Assembly: GCF_001590865.1 (NCBI RefSeq)
Contig: NZ_BBUY01000001.1
Location: 156,766-220,765, forward strand
Source of the DNA: Streptomyces sp. NBRC 110611
Lineage (GTDB): Bacteria > Actinomycetota > Actinomycetes > Streptomycetales > Streptomycetaceae
DNA length: 64,000 nt
Reading direction: 5' to 3'
In this document: positions 9,331 through 17,391 of the stretch, one piece after another
Layout of the letters: each line of letters starts with the position of its first letter
Position numbering within the stretch: the stretch's first letter is position 1
Notes under the pieces: model-generated
What the model was told of the DNA's origin: nothing
Databases searched by the model: none
Seen by the model: only the letters and a program-made list of their open reading frames with translations
Translations under genes and position numbers: made by a program

Positions 9331-9451
9331 GGTGCGCCTCCCCTCCCCTCTCCTCAAAGCCCTTCCCTCCTCCCGCTCTTCCTCCCGCTTCATGCTCGCA
9401 GAGGGCCGTATCCGTCCTCACACCCCCTTGGCTGATCAACCGGGAAGCGGC

Positions 9452-11920
9452 TCAGGCAGGGAAGCGGCGGGAGATCCAGTGCCAGGTGATTTCCAGGAGG
9501 AGTGCGGCCACGGCGGCGATCGCCACCGCCGCCCAGGGCATCGTCGTACCGACCAGGCGCAGGTCGAAGAAGTCCTGCAGCCAGGGCGTGACAAGGACGA
9601 CGAGGAAGCCGAGGGCCATCGCCAGGACCAGGGCGACCCGCCACCAGGTGTAGGGGCGGGCGATGATCGCCAGCACCCAGATCGCAGCGAGGAAGAGGGT
9701 CAGGGTGGCGGCGCTGGTCTCGGCGGAGAGGGCGTCCGGGCCGGTGTAGTGGTAGCGCGCGAGGAAGTACGTGCCGAACGCGGCGAGGCCGGTGATGAGG
9801 CCGGAGGGCAGGGCGTAGCGCATCACCCGGCGGACGAAGTGCGGGCGGGCGCGTTCCTTGTTCGGGGCGAGGGCGAGGAAGAACGCCGGGACGCCGATGG
9901 TGAGGGTGGAGAGCAGGGTGAGGTGGCGGGGGAGGTAGGGGTACGGGATCTGCCAGCAGGCGACCAGGAGGGCGAGGAGGACGGAGTAGACGGTCTTGGT
10001 GAGGAAGAGGGTGGCCACGCGGGTGATGTTGCCGATGACGCGGCGGCCCTCGGCGACCACCGAGGGGAGGCTGGCGAAGCTGTTGTCGAGGAGGACGATC
10101 TGGGCGACGGCGCGGGTGGCCTCGGAGCCGGAGCCCATGGCGACGCCGATGTCGGCGTCCTTGAGCGCGAGGACGTCGTTGACACCGTCACCGGTCATCG
10201 CGACGGTATGGCCGCGCGACTGGAGGGCGGCGACCATGTCCCGCTTCTGCTGAGGGGTGACGCGGCCGAAGACCGCACCCTCGTCGAGAGTGGCGGCCAT
10301 CGCGTCGCGGTCGGTGGGGAGGGTGCGCGCGTCGACGGGGGACTCGGCGCCGGGCAGGCCCAGTTTGGCCGCCACCGCGCCGACCGATACCGCGTTGTCG
10401 CCGGAGATGACCTTCGTGTGCACACCCTGGTCGGCGAAGTAGCGCAGGGTGTCCGGGGCGTCGGGGCGCAGGCGCTGTTCCAGGACGATCAGGGCGGTGG
10501 GGTGTGCGTCCCGGGTGATCTCGGGGGCGTCCAGTTCCTGTGCGGTGCGTGCGAGGAGAAGTACGCGCAGGCCCTGGGCGTTGAGGTCGTCGACGTCGGT
10601 GAGGCGGTGGTCGCCGGGCGGAAGCAGGACGTCGGGCGCGCCGAGCAGCCAGGTCGTGCGCTCGCCGTCAGGGCCGGTGAGGCAGGCGCCGCTGTATTTG
10701 CGGGCGGAGGAGAAGGGGAGCGACCGGGTGCACTGCCAGCCGCCGTCGGCGGGGTAGGCGTCGATGATCGCCTGGAGGGAGGCGTTGGGGCGGGGGTCGG
10801 CGTCGCCGAGGGCGCCGAGGACCTGCTTGATGTAGGCCTCGTCGCGGCTCTCGGTCGCGGTGCCGTGGCGCTCGGTCGGGGGACTCCCGTCGCTCGGGGG
10901 CTCGCCCGGGGGCTCGCCCGGGGGCTCGCTCAGGGACCGTAGCGCGCTGACGTCCATACCGCCCTCGGTGAGCGTGCCGGTTTTGTCCAGGCAGACCACG
11001 TCCACCCGGGCGAGGCCCTCGATGGCGGGGAGCTCCTGGACGAGGCACTGCCGGCGGCCGAGGCGGATGACGCCGATGGCGAAGGCCACAGAGGTCAGGA
11101 GGACCAGCCCCTCCGGGATCATCGGCACGATGCCGGCGACCATCCGGCGGATCGCCTCGTCGCCCGGCAGCCCGAGGGTCAGCAGATGGCTGGCGATCAG
11201 GCCGATCGCGGTCGGGACCATCATCCAGGTCACGTACTTGAGGATCTGGCTGATGCCGGTCCGCAGCTCGGAGTGGACCAGGGTGAAGCGGCTGGCCTCC
11301 TCGGCGAGCTGGGCCGCGTACGCCTCCCGGCCGACCTTGGTCGTGGTGAAGGCGCCGCCGCCGGCGACGACGAAGCTGCCGGACATCACCGGATCACCGG
11401 GCTTCTTGACGACCGGGTCGGCCTCGCCGGTCAGCAGTGATTCATCGATCTCCAGGCTGTCGCTCTCCAGCACCTCGCCGTCGACGACGACCTTGTCGCC
11501 CGGCCCGAGTTCGATGAGGTCGTCGAGGACGACCTCGGAGGTGGGGATCTCGGCGGCGACGCCGTCGCGCCGGACGGTGGGCCTGGCCTCGCCGATGACG
11601 GCGAGGTTGTCCAGGGTCTTCTTGGCACGCAGCTCCTGGATGATGCCGATGCCGGTGTTGGCGACGATGACGAACCCGAAGAGACCGTCCTGGAGGGGCC
11701 CGATGACCAGGATGATCGCGAAGAGGAAGCCGATGATCGCGTTGAAACGGGTGAAGACGTTGGCGCGGATGATGTCGACGGTGGAGCGGGAGGAGCGCAC
11801 CGGGACGTCGTTGACCTCGCCCCTGGCCACGCGCTCGGCGACCTGGGCGGCGGTCAGGCCGGGGTTGACCGGCGGCGGGTGCTGAGGAGCGGCAGTGGGG
11901 GGCTGTGCCCGTTCCGTCAT
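9452..11920 (-). CDS. P-type cation-transporting ATPase
   Basis: An 822-residue E1-E2 ATPase. The actuator loop motif TGEADPV is at 164-170, the M4 ion-site motif PEGL at 269-272, the phosphorylation site DKTGTLTEGG begins with Asp312, and the hinge motif TGDGVND precedes three or four C-terminal helices. There is no N-terminal heavy-metal domain, and M4 has PEGL rather than CPC, so this is not a copper/zinc P1B pump. It is nearest to the actinobacterial P2-like (calcium/magnesium) group, but the ion cannot be fixed from sequence. A proline-rich repeat (PPGEPPGEPP) follows the phosphorylation site, encoded by tandem DNA repeats at about 10898-10932. The Shine-Dalgarno site is weak. Confidence 0.9.
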   Translation of the reverse strand: MTERAQPPTAAPQHPPPVNPGLTAAQVAERVARGEVNDVPVRSSRSTVDIIRANVFTRFNAIIGFLFAIILVIGPLQDGLFGFVIVANTGIGIIQELRAKKTLDNLAVIGEARPTVRRDGVAAEIPTSEVVLDDLIELGPGDKVVVDGEVLESDSLEIDESLLTGEADPVVKKPGDPVMSGSFVVAGGGAFTTTKVGREAYAAQLAEEASRFTLVHSELRTGISQILKYVTWMMVPTAIGLIASHLLTLGLPGDEAIRRMVAGIVPMIPEGLVLLTSVAFAIGVIRLGRRQCLVQELPAIEGLARVDVVCLDKTGTLTEGGMDVSALRSLSEPPGEPPGEPPSDGSPPTERHGTATESRDEAYIKQVLGALGDADPRPNASLQAIIDAYPADGGWQCTRSLPFSSARKYSGACLTGPDGERTTWLLGAPDVLLPPGDHRLTDVDDLNAQGLRVLLLARTAQELDAPEITRDAHPTALIVLEQRLRPDAPDTLRYFADQGVHTKVISGDNAVSVGAVAAKLGLPGAESPVDARTLPTDRDAMAATLDEGAVFGRVTPQQKRDMVAALQSRGHTVAMTGDGVNDVLALKDADIGVAMGSGSEATRAVAQIVLLDNSFASLPSVVAEGRRVIGNITRVATLFLTKTVYSVLLALLVACWQIPYPYLPRHLTLLSTLTIGVPAFFLALAPNKERARPHFVRRVMRYALPSGLITGLAAFGTYFLARYHYTGPDALSAETSAATLTLFLAAIWVLAIIARPYTWWRVALVLAMALGFLVVLVTPWLQDFFDLRLVGTTMPWAAVAIAAVAALLLEITWHWISRRFPA

Positions 11921-11984
11921 GCTCTCGACGTTACGGGCGGAATGCGCTGCTCACCCGTTGAGCGGTCTCGCGGGCTGTATCAGC

Positions 11985-12102
11985 GCCGGTATCGGTCCGG
12001 CCGGTATCGGTCCGGGGGGCGGCCGGTATCGGTCCGGGAGCGGCCGCAGCAGTCAGGAGTTGTCGCAGCGGTCAGGAGTTGTCGCAGCGGTCAGGAGTTG
12101 TC
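11985..12102. repeat. two tandem repeat families between the P-type ATPase and DUF2530 genes
   Basis: Family A is three copies of a GCCGGTATCGGTCCGG unit at 11985, 12000 and 12022. Family B is three copies of a 19-base unit, GCAGCGGTCAGGAGTTGTC, at 12046, 12065 and 12084. Family B runs through the stop codon of the DUF2530 gene, whose last residues (DNS and stop) lie within the final copy. The repeats therefore look like replication-slippage copies of the gene end. Confidence 0.85.
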
Positions 12103-12351
12103 ACCGGCCGCCGCTGCGCGCTTGATCGCGGCATCGCGCTTGCGGACGTACCAGATGCCCAGCAATCCCAGGGCGCCGCCGGCCAGGCAGGTCCAGACCC
12201 ACCAGGTGTGGCCGTGGTCGGCGAACCAGCCGTAGAAGGGGAGCTGGCCGAGGAAGAGGACGAACCAGATGATGGTGCCGCCGGTGATCGTGCCGACGAC
12301 AGGGCCCTCCAGAGGGGCCGGGGCCTCACGCAGTTCGGACTTCTTCCACAT
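12091..12351 (-). CDS. DUF2530 family small membrane protein
   Basis: An 86-residue actinobacterial membrane protein. Two transmembrane helices are clear, at about 18-40 (VVGTITGGTIIWFVLFLGQL) and 50-68, separated by an aromatic loop (YGWFADHGHTWW) and followed by a basic tail (YVRKRDAAIKRAAA). The whole length matches the DUF2530 pattern; function is unknown. It is divergent from the NCS2 permease gene. The repeat array at its 3-prime end is described separately. Confidence 0.9.
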   Translation of the reverse strand: MWKKSELREAPAPLEGPVVGTITGGTIIWFVLFLGQLPFYGWFADHGHTWWVWTCLAGGALGLLGIWYVRKRDAAIKRAAAAGDNS

Positions 12352-12633
12352 GGCGCTCAGCTTACGGGGCGGGTGGTGCTCGGCTCACGGGGCGGGTCAC
12401 GGAGAGCATTACGGGGCGGGCTACGGGGGCGGGGGACCGGCCTGCGGGGACGGGGGCGTGGCCCTGCGGCCCGTGTGCCGCAAGGGTCTACGCGCGGAGA
12501 TAGCGATCACTGCATTGTTTATTCATACTGAACCTTTCTGGATCTGACCGGGTTGGATCGTCTGTTCATCCAATTCGCTCCCTTTTTGGCCCACCTTCTG
12601 TGCCTGCCCAGGCCCGTACGACTGAGGTCCCGC
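12352..12633. other. divergent intergenic region, DUF2530 / NCS2 permease
   Basis: The stretch at about 12500-12550 is AT-rich for this genome (TTGTTTATTCATACTG) and is the best candidate for the permease promoter. I see no riboswitch-like structure. Confidence 0.4.
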
Positions 12634-14103
12634 ATGTCCCCCTCGGCCACCAAGCCGGTCGACACCCTTGAGAACCCGGCTCCGAAGCCACCCCGGAACG
12701 GCTTCGACCGTTTCTTCAAGATCTCCGAGCGGGGGTCGACGGTAAGCCGCGAGCTGCGCGGCGGCCTGGCGACGTTCTTCGCGATGGCGTACATCATCGT
12801 GCTGAACCCGATCATCCTCGGTTCTGGTGTCGACAAGTACGGTCACCATCTCGACAACGGCCAGCTGGTCACCGCCACCGCGCTGATGGCCGGTCTGACC
12901 ACGATCCTCATGGGCGTCATGGGCAACGTCCCGATCGCCGTCGCCGCCGGGCTCGGCATCAACGCCGTGGTGTCCCTGCAGCTCGCCCCCAAGATGAGCT
13001 GGCCGGATGCGATGGGCATGGTCGTACTCGCCGGTCTGGTGCTGATGGTCCTGGTCGCCTCGGGCCTGCGGCAGCGGGTGATGGACGCGATCCCGAACGG
13101 GCTGCGGCGCGCCATCGCCATCGGTATCGGCATGTTCATCTCGCTGATCGGCCTGGTGGACGCGGGTTTCGTCAGCCGTAATCCGGATTCCGCGCACACC
13201 ACCGTTCCGTTGGGGCTGGGCGAGGGGGGACAGCTCAAGGGGTGGCCGGTGCTGGTCTTCGCCATCGGCCTGGCGCTGATGTTCGTGCTGATCGTGCGGA
13301 AGACCAAGGGCGCGATCCTGATCGGCATGGTCACCATGGCCGTGGTCGCGATCATCGTGAACGCCGTCACCGACACCCCGGACGCGGCCTGGGGCCTGGC
13401 GGTCCCCAACGTCCCGGAGAAGATCGTCGGCGCCCCGGACTTCGGCCTGATCGGCCATATCAGCCTCTTCGGCGGGTTCAAGGAAGTCGGCGTCCTGACC
13501 GGCTGCCTCTTCGTCTTCACCGTGCTGCTCTCCGGCTTCTTCGACGCGATGGGCACCATCATCGGCGTCGGCGAGGAGGCCGGGCTGACGGACAAGAACG
13601 GCAACCTGCCGGGCATGGGCCGGATCCTGATGGCCGACGGCATCGCGGTCGCCGGCGGCGGCTTCGGCTCCGCCTCCGCCAACACCTGCTTCGTGGAGTC
13701 CACGGCGGGTGTCGGTGAGGGCGCCCGTACCGGCCTGGCGAATCTGGTGACCGGCGGGCTCTTCCTGCTCGCGCTGATCTTCACCCCGCTGGCGACGGTC
13801 GTCCCCTCGCAGGCCGCCACGCCCGCGCTGCTGGTCGTCGGCTTCCTGATCATGGCCGCCAACGTCAAGGACATCGACTGGGGCGACTTCACCGTCGGCA
13901 TCCCGGCGTTCCTGACGATCATCTCGATGCCCTTCACCTACAGCATCACCAACGGCATCGGCATCGGCGTCCTCGCCTACATCCTGCTGCGCGCCGCTGC
14001 CGGCCGCTTCCGGCAGATCCCCTGGCTGCTGAACGTCGTCGGCCTCTGCTTCCTCGTCTACTTCCTGCTCCACCCGATCGAGCAGGCGCTCGGGGTGAAG
14101 TAG
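12634..14103 (+). CDS. NCS2-family purine permease (AzgA-like)
   Basis: A 489-residue polytopic membrane protein of the AzgA-like NCS2 group (guanine/hypoxanthine/adenine permeases). After a cytoplasmic N-terminus come about 12-14 helices. Typical patterns are RGGLATFFAMAYIIVLNP near residues 45-62, AAGLGINAVVSL near 105-117, FFDAMGTIIGVGEEAGL near 305-320 (substrate-site region), and SASANTCFVESTAGVGEGAR near 345-365. The ATG at 12634 has GAGG six bases upstream and is preferred to a TTG at 12553. It probably imports purine bases by proton symport. The individual substrate is not determined. Confidence 0.9.
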   Translation: MSPSATKPVDTLENPAPKPPRNGFDRFFKISERGSTVSRELRGGLATFFAMAYIIVLNPIILGSGVDKYGHHLDNGQLVTATALMAGLTTILMGVMGNVPIAVAAGLGINAVVSLQLAPKMSWPDAMGMVVLAGLVLMVLVASGLRQRVMDAIPNGLRRAIAIGIGMFISLIGLVDAGFVSRNPDSAHTTVPLGLGEGGQLKGWPVLVFAIGLALMFVLIVRKTKGAILIGMVTMAVVAIIVNAVTDTPDAAWGLAVPNVPEKIVGAPDFGLIGHISLFGGFKEVGVLTGCLFVFTVLLSGFFDAMGTIIGVGEEAGLTDKNGNLPGMGRILMADGIAVAGGGFGSASANTCFVESTAGVGEGARTGLANLVTGGLFLLALIFTPLATVVPSQAATPALLVVGFLIMAANVKDIDWGDFTVGIPAFLTIISMPFTYSITNGIGIGVLAYILLRAAAGRFRQIPWLLNVVGLCFLVYFLLHPIEQALGVK

Positions 14104-14216
14104 CCCACTGGCCCGCCCCCCCCTGTTCCCGCCCTCCTGTTCCTGCCTTGCTCTCCTGCCTCGCCGCTTCCTCTTCCATTACGGCAATGAATACGGAGAG
14201 TGATTAGTTTCCGGCA

Positions 14217-14268
14217 GGGGGTAGTGGAGGGGTGGAGGGGGAGCGGGAGGGGTGAGGGGTGAGGGGTC
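14217..14268 (+). repeat. G-rich tract with G-quadruplex potential
   Basis: The plus strand carries seven runs of three to five guanines separated by short loops (for example GGGGTGAGGGGTGAGGGG at the end). It lies between the convergent NCS2 permease and RHH genes and touches the RHH stop codon. By rule it could form an intramolecular quadruplex; whether it ends transcription is inference. Confidence 0.6.
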
Positions 14269-14458
14269 AGCCGGCTGGGCCCCAGATGCCGAGTCGCTTC
14301 GTCTCGTCGACCGACGACTGGAAGCGCTCGTCGAAATCCTCGCGGATGAGCGTCCGGACGACATAGTCCTGGACGCTCATTCCGCGTTTTGCCGCGTGCT
14401 GCCGGATGCGCTCCAGCAGCTCCCCGTCCACTCGCAGGCTGAGCACGTGCGACGCCAT
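14267..14458 (-). CDS. ribbon-helix-helix (CopG/Arc-type) DNA-binding protein
   Basis: A 63-residue protein with a ribbon-helix-helix fold: beta strand HVLSLRVDG, helix ELLERIRQHAAKRG, turn MSV, helix QDYVVRTLIREDF, then a short tail. Such proteins are dimeric operators-binders or antitoxins; no toxin gene is adjacent. I take the ATG at 14458 because the family strand normally begins right after the start. An in-frame GTG at 14515 would add 19 basic residues but has no better ribosome site. It is divergent from the MarR gene, so it could share that control region. Confidence 0.75.
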   Translation of the reverse strand: MASHVLSLRVDGELLERIRQHAAKRGMSVQDYVVRTLIREDFDERFQSSVDETKRLGIWGPAG

Positions 14459-14613
14459 ACGGACACGGTCCCGCTCCCGTGCGGTCAGGTGTGTCACGTT
14501 CGACCGCGTCCTCACTCATAAGGGTGACCCCGGACGTATGCCTCCTGCCGGGCGCCAAGGCTGACTCCGGGCGCCGGTCTGCCATGCCGGCCTGCCGCGG
14601 CTTCCCGCTTTTC

Positions 14614-14640
14614 TTAGAAAGGCTAATGAGCTATGCTAAA
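14614..14640. promoter_or_regulatory. inverted repeat at the MarR start, likely autoregulatory operator
   Basis: TTAG-AAAGG-CTAA is a perfect inverted repeat just upstream of the marR-type start at 14633, and a second CTAA-like half site overlaps the start codon. The stretch is AT-rich for this genome. MarR proteins commonly bind such sites beside their own gene; binding here is inference. Confidence 0.45.
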
Positions 14641-15109
14641 TACCATGTCGGAACTGTCCCGCCCCCAGCCCGACGGCCGGCAGGGCACCCCGGACGACGC
14701 GGCCGCGGTGAGCGCGCTGCGGTCCGCCGTGATGCGCCTGTCCCGCCGTCTCAAGCACCAGCGCGTGGACGAATCGCTGAGCCCCACCGAGATGTCGGTG
14801 CTCGGCACTCTGGCCCGCTGCGGCAGCGCCACCCCCGGTGAGCTGGCCCGCAAGGAGCATGTGCAGCCGCCGTCGATGACCCGGATCGTGGCCATGCTGG
14901 AGGCCAAGGGACTGGTCCGGCTCGAACCGCACCCGGACGACCGCCGCCAGAAGGTCGTCACCCAGACCGAACAGGCCGAGGCGATGCTCGAAGAGAGCCG
15001 CCGCAAGCGCAACGCCTGGCTCGCCGAGCTGGTCTCCGGACTGGACGAGGACGAGTGGGCGAAGCTGCGGGCCGCCGCTCCAGTACTGGAGAAGCTCGCC
15101 CAGCTGTAG
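14633..15109 (+). CDS. MarR-family transcriptional regulator
   Basis: A 158-residue winged-helix regulator. The DNA-binding core covers about residues 45-110: SPTEMSVLGTLAR, the recognition helix in VQPPSMTRIVAMLEAKGLV, and the wing EPHPDDRRQKVV. Flanking helices form the dimer interface. It is followed 28 bases later by an MFS exporter on the same strand, the classic MarR-exporter arrangement, so it likely represses that transporter and itself in response to a small molecule. ATG 14633 has an AAAGG site ten bases upstream; ATG 14645 is the alternative. Confidence 0.9.
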   Translation: MLNTMSELSRPQPDGRQGTPDDAAAVSALRSAVMRLSRRLKHQRVDESLSPTEMSVLGTLARCGSATPGELARKEHVQPPSMTRIVAMLEAKGLVRLEPHPDDRRQKVVTQTEQAEAMLEESRRKRNAWLAELVSGLDEDEWAKLRAAAPVLEKLAQL

Positions 15110-15137
15110 ACCGCAAGCCCGAGGAGGCGAACCCACT

Positions 15138-16541
15138 TTGAGTACGGGACCCGGAGCAGACTCCGCCCCCGCACCGAACACCCACCACGACACGGGCCGG
15201 GCCGCAGGCCCCACTGCCGGTCCCGCCGCCCCACCGCGCCGCGGGGGCATGTTCAGCTCCCTCCGCATACGCAACTACCGCCTCTTCGCGACCGGCCAGG
15301 TGGTCTCCAACACCGGCACCTGGATGCAGCGCATCGCCCAGGACTGGCTGGTGCTGAGCCTCACCGGCTCGTCCGCGGCGGTCGGCATCACCACCGCGCT
15401 GCAGTTCCTGCCGATGCTGCTGCTCGGCCTCTACGGCGGTGTCCTCACCGACCGCTTCCCCAAGCGCACCCTGCTGCTGCTCACCCAGTCCGCCATGGGC
15501 CTCACCGGCCTCGCCCTCGCCGTCCTCACCCTCACCGGCCAGGTGCAGATCTGGCACGTCTACCTGGTCGCCTTCCTCCTCGGCCTGGTCACCGTCGTCG
15601 ACAACCCCGCCCGGCAGGCGTTCGTCTCCGAGATGGTCGGCCAGGACGAGCTGCGCAACGCGGTCAGCCTCAACTCCGCCAACTTCCAGTCCGCGCGGCT
15701 CATCGGACCGGCCGTGGCCGGCGTCCTGATCACCGCCTTCGGCAGCGGCTGGGCCTTCCTCCTCAACGGCCTGTCCTTCACCGCGCCGGTCGCCGGCCTG
15801 CTGATGATGCGTACGGCCGAACTCCACAAGGCCGACCGGGTCCCGCGCAGCAAGGGCCAGCTCCGCGAGGGGCTCCGTTACGTCGCCGGGCGCCCCGACC
15901 TCATCTGGCCCATCGTCCTGGTCGGCTTCATCGGCACCTTCGGCTTCAACTTCCCGATCTGGCTGACCGCGTTCGTCTACCACGTCTTCCATGCGGGCGC
16001 CGGCACGTACGCCCTGTTCAACGGCCTGATGGCGGCCGGCTCCCTGATCGGCGCGCTGCTCGCGGCCCGCCGGGCCAGCTCCCGGCTGCGGCTGGTGGTC
16101 GGTGCGGGGCTGCTCTTCGGACTGCTGGAGATCACCGCCGCCCTGGCCCCCTCCTTCTGGGTCTTCGCGGCGCTCCTCACCCCCATCGGACTGGTCGGCC
16201 TGACGATCAACGTCACCTCCAACTCCAGCGTCCAGATGGCCACCGACCCGGCGATGCGCGGCCGGGTGATGAGCCTGTTCATGATGGTCTTCATGGGCGG
16301 CACCCCGCTGGGCGCCCCGCTCGTCGGCTGGGTCACCGACGCGTTCGGCGCCCGTATCGGCTTCCTCACCGGCGGTGTGATCTCCCTGGCCGCCGCGGCC
16401 CTCGTCGGCCTGATCCTCGCCCGGGTGGGCGGACTCCGCCTCAAGATCGACCTGCGTCGGGGGCATCGGCATGTGGCGTTCGTCCCGAGGATCCCGGACG
16501 CGACCCCACCGGAGGAGCGGGAGCTGGCTCCGGTGGCTTAG
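15138..16541 (+). CDS. MFS transporter (drug-exporter type)
   Basis: A 467-residue major facilitator protein with about 11-12 transmembrane helices, of the EntS/MFS_3 type. It shows NTGTWMQRIAQDWLVL near helix 1-2, the motif A-like loop GVLTDRFPKRTLLLLTQ at about residues 100-116, and DNPARQAFVSEMVG at about 154-167. It starts at TTG with GAGGAGG about ten bases upstream. The MarR gene immediately before it suggests inducible efflux. The substrate is unknown. Confidence 0.9.
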   Translation: MSTGPGADSAPAPNTHHDTGRAAGPTAGPAAPPRRGGMFSSLRIRNYRLFATGQVVSNTGTWMQRIAQDWLVLSLTGSSAAVGITTALQFLPMLLLGLYGGVLTDRFPKRTLLLLTQSAMGLTGLALAVLTLTGQVQIWHVYLVAFLLGLVTVVDNPARQAFVSEMVGQDELRNAVSLNSANFQSARLIGPAVAGVLITAFGSGWAFLLNGLSFTAPVAGLLMMRTAELHKADRVPRSKGQLREGLRYVAGRPDLIWPIVLVGFIGTFGFNFPIWLTAFVYHVFHAGAGTYALFNGLMAAGSLIGALLAARRASSRLRLVVGAGLLFGLLEITAALAPSFWVFAALLTPIGLVGLTINVTSNSSVQMATDPAMRGRVMSLFMMVFMGGTPLGAPLVGWVTDAFGARIGFLTGGVISLAAAALVGLILARVGGLRLKIDLRRGHRHVAFVPRIPDATPPEERELAPVA

Positions 16542-16612
16542 GCGTATGGGGCTCAGCCGTACGGGGGCCGGGGGGAATTGACGACCGGGGGCGGGCGGCG
16601 TACGCCTGGCCC

Positions 16613-17209
16613 ATGAGACTCTTCGCCGCCGTCCTGCCTCCCGCCCCCGCGCTGCACGAGCTGGCCGCCGAGGTGGCACTGCTGAAGCGGCTCCCGGCCG
16701 CTGACCGGCTGCGCTGGACCGGGCGGGACGGCTGGCACTTCACCCTCGCCTTCTACGGCGAGGTCGCCGCGGAGACCCTTCCCGACCTCCAGGAGCGTCT
16801 GGCGCGTGCGGCCCGCCGGCGCGACCCGTACGAGCTGCGGATCGCCGGCGGCGGCCGCTTCTCCGACCGAGTGGTGTGGGCCGGAGCCGACGGCGACCGG
16901 CCCGCCATGCGCGGGCTCGCCGACTCCGCGGCAGCCGCCGCCCGCCGGGCCGGCATCGCCATGGCGGACGAGCACCGCCCGTACGCCCCCCACCTCACCC
17001 TCGCCCGGAACCGCGTCCCCACCGTGCACCTCGCCCCGTACGCGACCGCCCTCAAGGACTTCGCGGGCTCGCCGTGGACGGTGGGGAGGCTCTCCCTGAT
17101 GCGGAGCCACCCACCCGTCGGTGGGGTGGCCGGCGCCCAGCCGCACTACGAGGAGATCGCCTCCTGGCCACTCGGCGCCACTCGGCCGGTGAACGGGCCT
17201 GGCCGGTGA
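16613..17209 (+). CDS. thpR: RNA 2',3'-cyclic phosphodiesterase (2H family)
   Basis: A 198-residue member of the 2H phosphoesterase superfamily (ThpR/LigT, formerly 2'-5' RNA ligase). Both catalytic HxTx motifs are present: HFTL at 42-45 and HLTL near residue 127. The family hydrolyses 2',3'-cyclic phosphates of RNA ends. The start ATG follows the MFS gene by 71 bases. Length and motif spacing are normal, so it should be active. Confidence 0.9.
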   Translation: MRLFAAVLPPAPALHELAAEVALLKRLPAADRLRWTGRDGWHFTLAFYGEVAAETLPDLQERLARAARRRDPYELRIAGGGRFSDRVVWAGADGDRPAMRGLADSAAAAARRAGIAMADEHRPYAPHLTLARNRVPTVHLAPYATALKDFAGSPWTVGRLSLMRSHPPVGGVAGAQPHYEEIASWPLGATRPVNGPGR

Positions 17210-17242
17210 AACGTTCGGGCCCACCCCGGTTACGCTCGTGGG

Positions 17243-17329
17243 GTGGACCCGAAAACCCGTAACCGGATCATGTCCGGCCTGTTCGCCGTGCTGCTCATTG
17301 TCGTGATCGTGGCGGCGGCACTGCGCTGA
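17243..17329 (+). CDS. 28-residue membrane peptide
   Basis: A very short gene: GTG start, charged N-terminus MDPKTRNR, then one hydrophobic helix (IMSGLFAVLLIVVIVAAAL) and stop. Third-position GC is high. A TACGCT -10-like box ends 7 bases before the GTG with a TTCGGG box at suitable distance, so it may be made from a leaderless transcript. Its role is unknown; I believe similar tiny membrane peptides are annotated at this position in other Streptomyces, but I cannot check. Confidence 0.6.
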   Translation: MDPKTRNRIMSGLFAVLLIVVIVAAALR

Positions 17330-17391
17330 GCGCCGCCGCCGTACGGCTCACCGCCCGGCTTACCGTCCGGCTCACCGCCGGGCGCCCCGCC

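Noticed and set aside
12352..12633. purine riboswitch before the NCS2 permease
   Set aside because: I could not find the three-way junction pattern or conserved loop bases; the region is only AT-rich.
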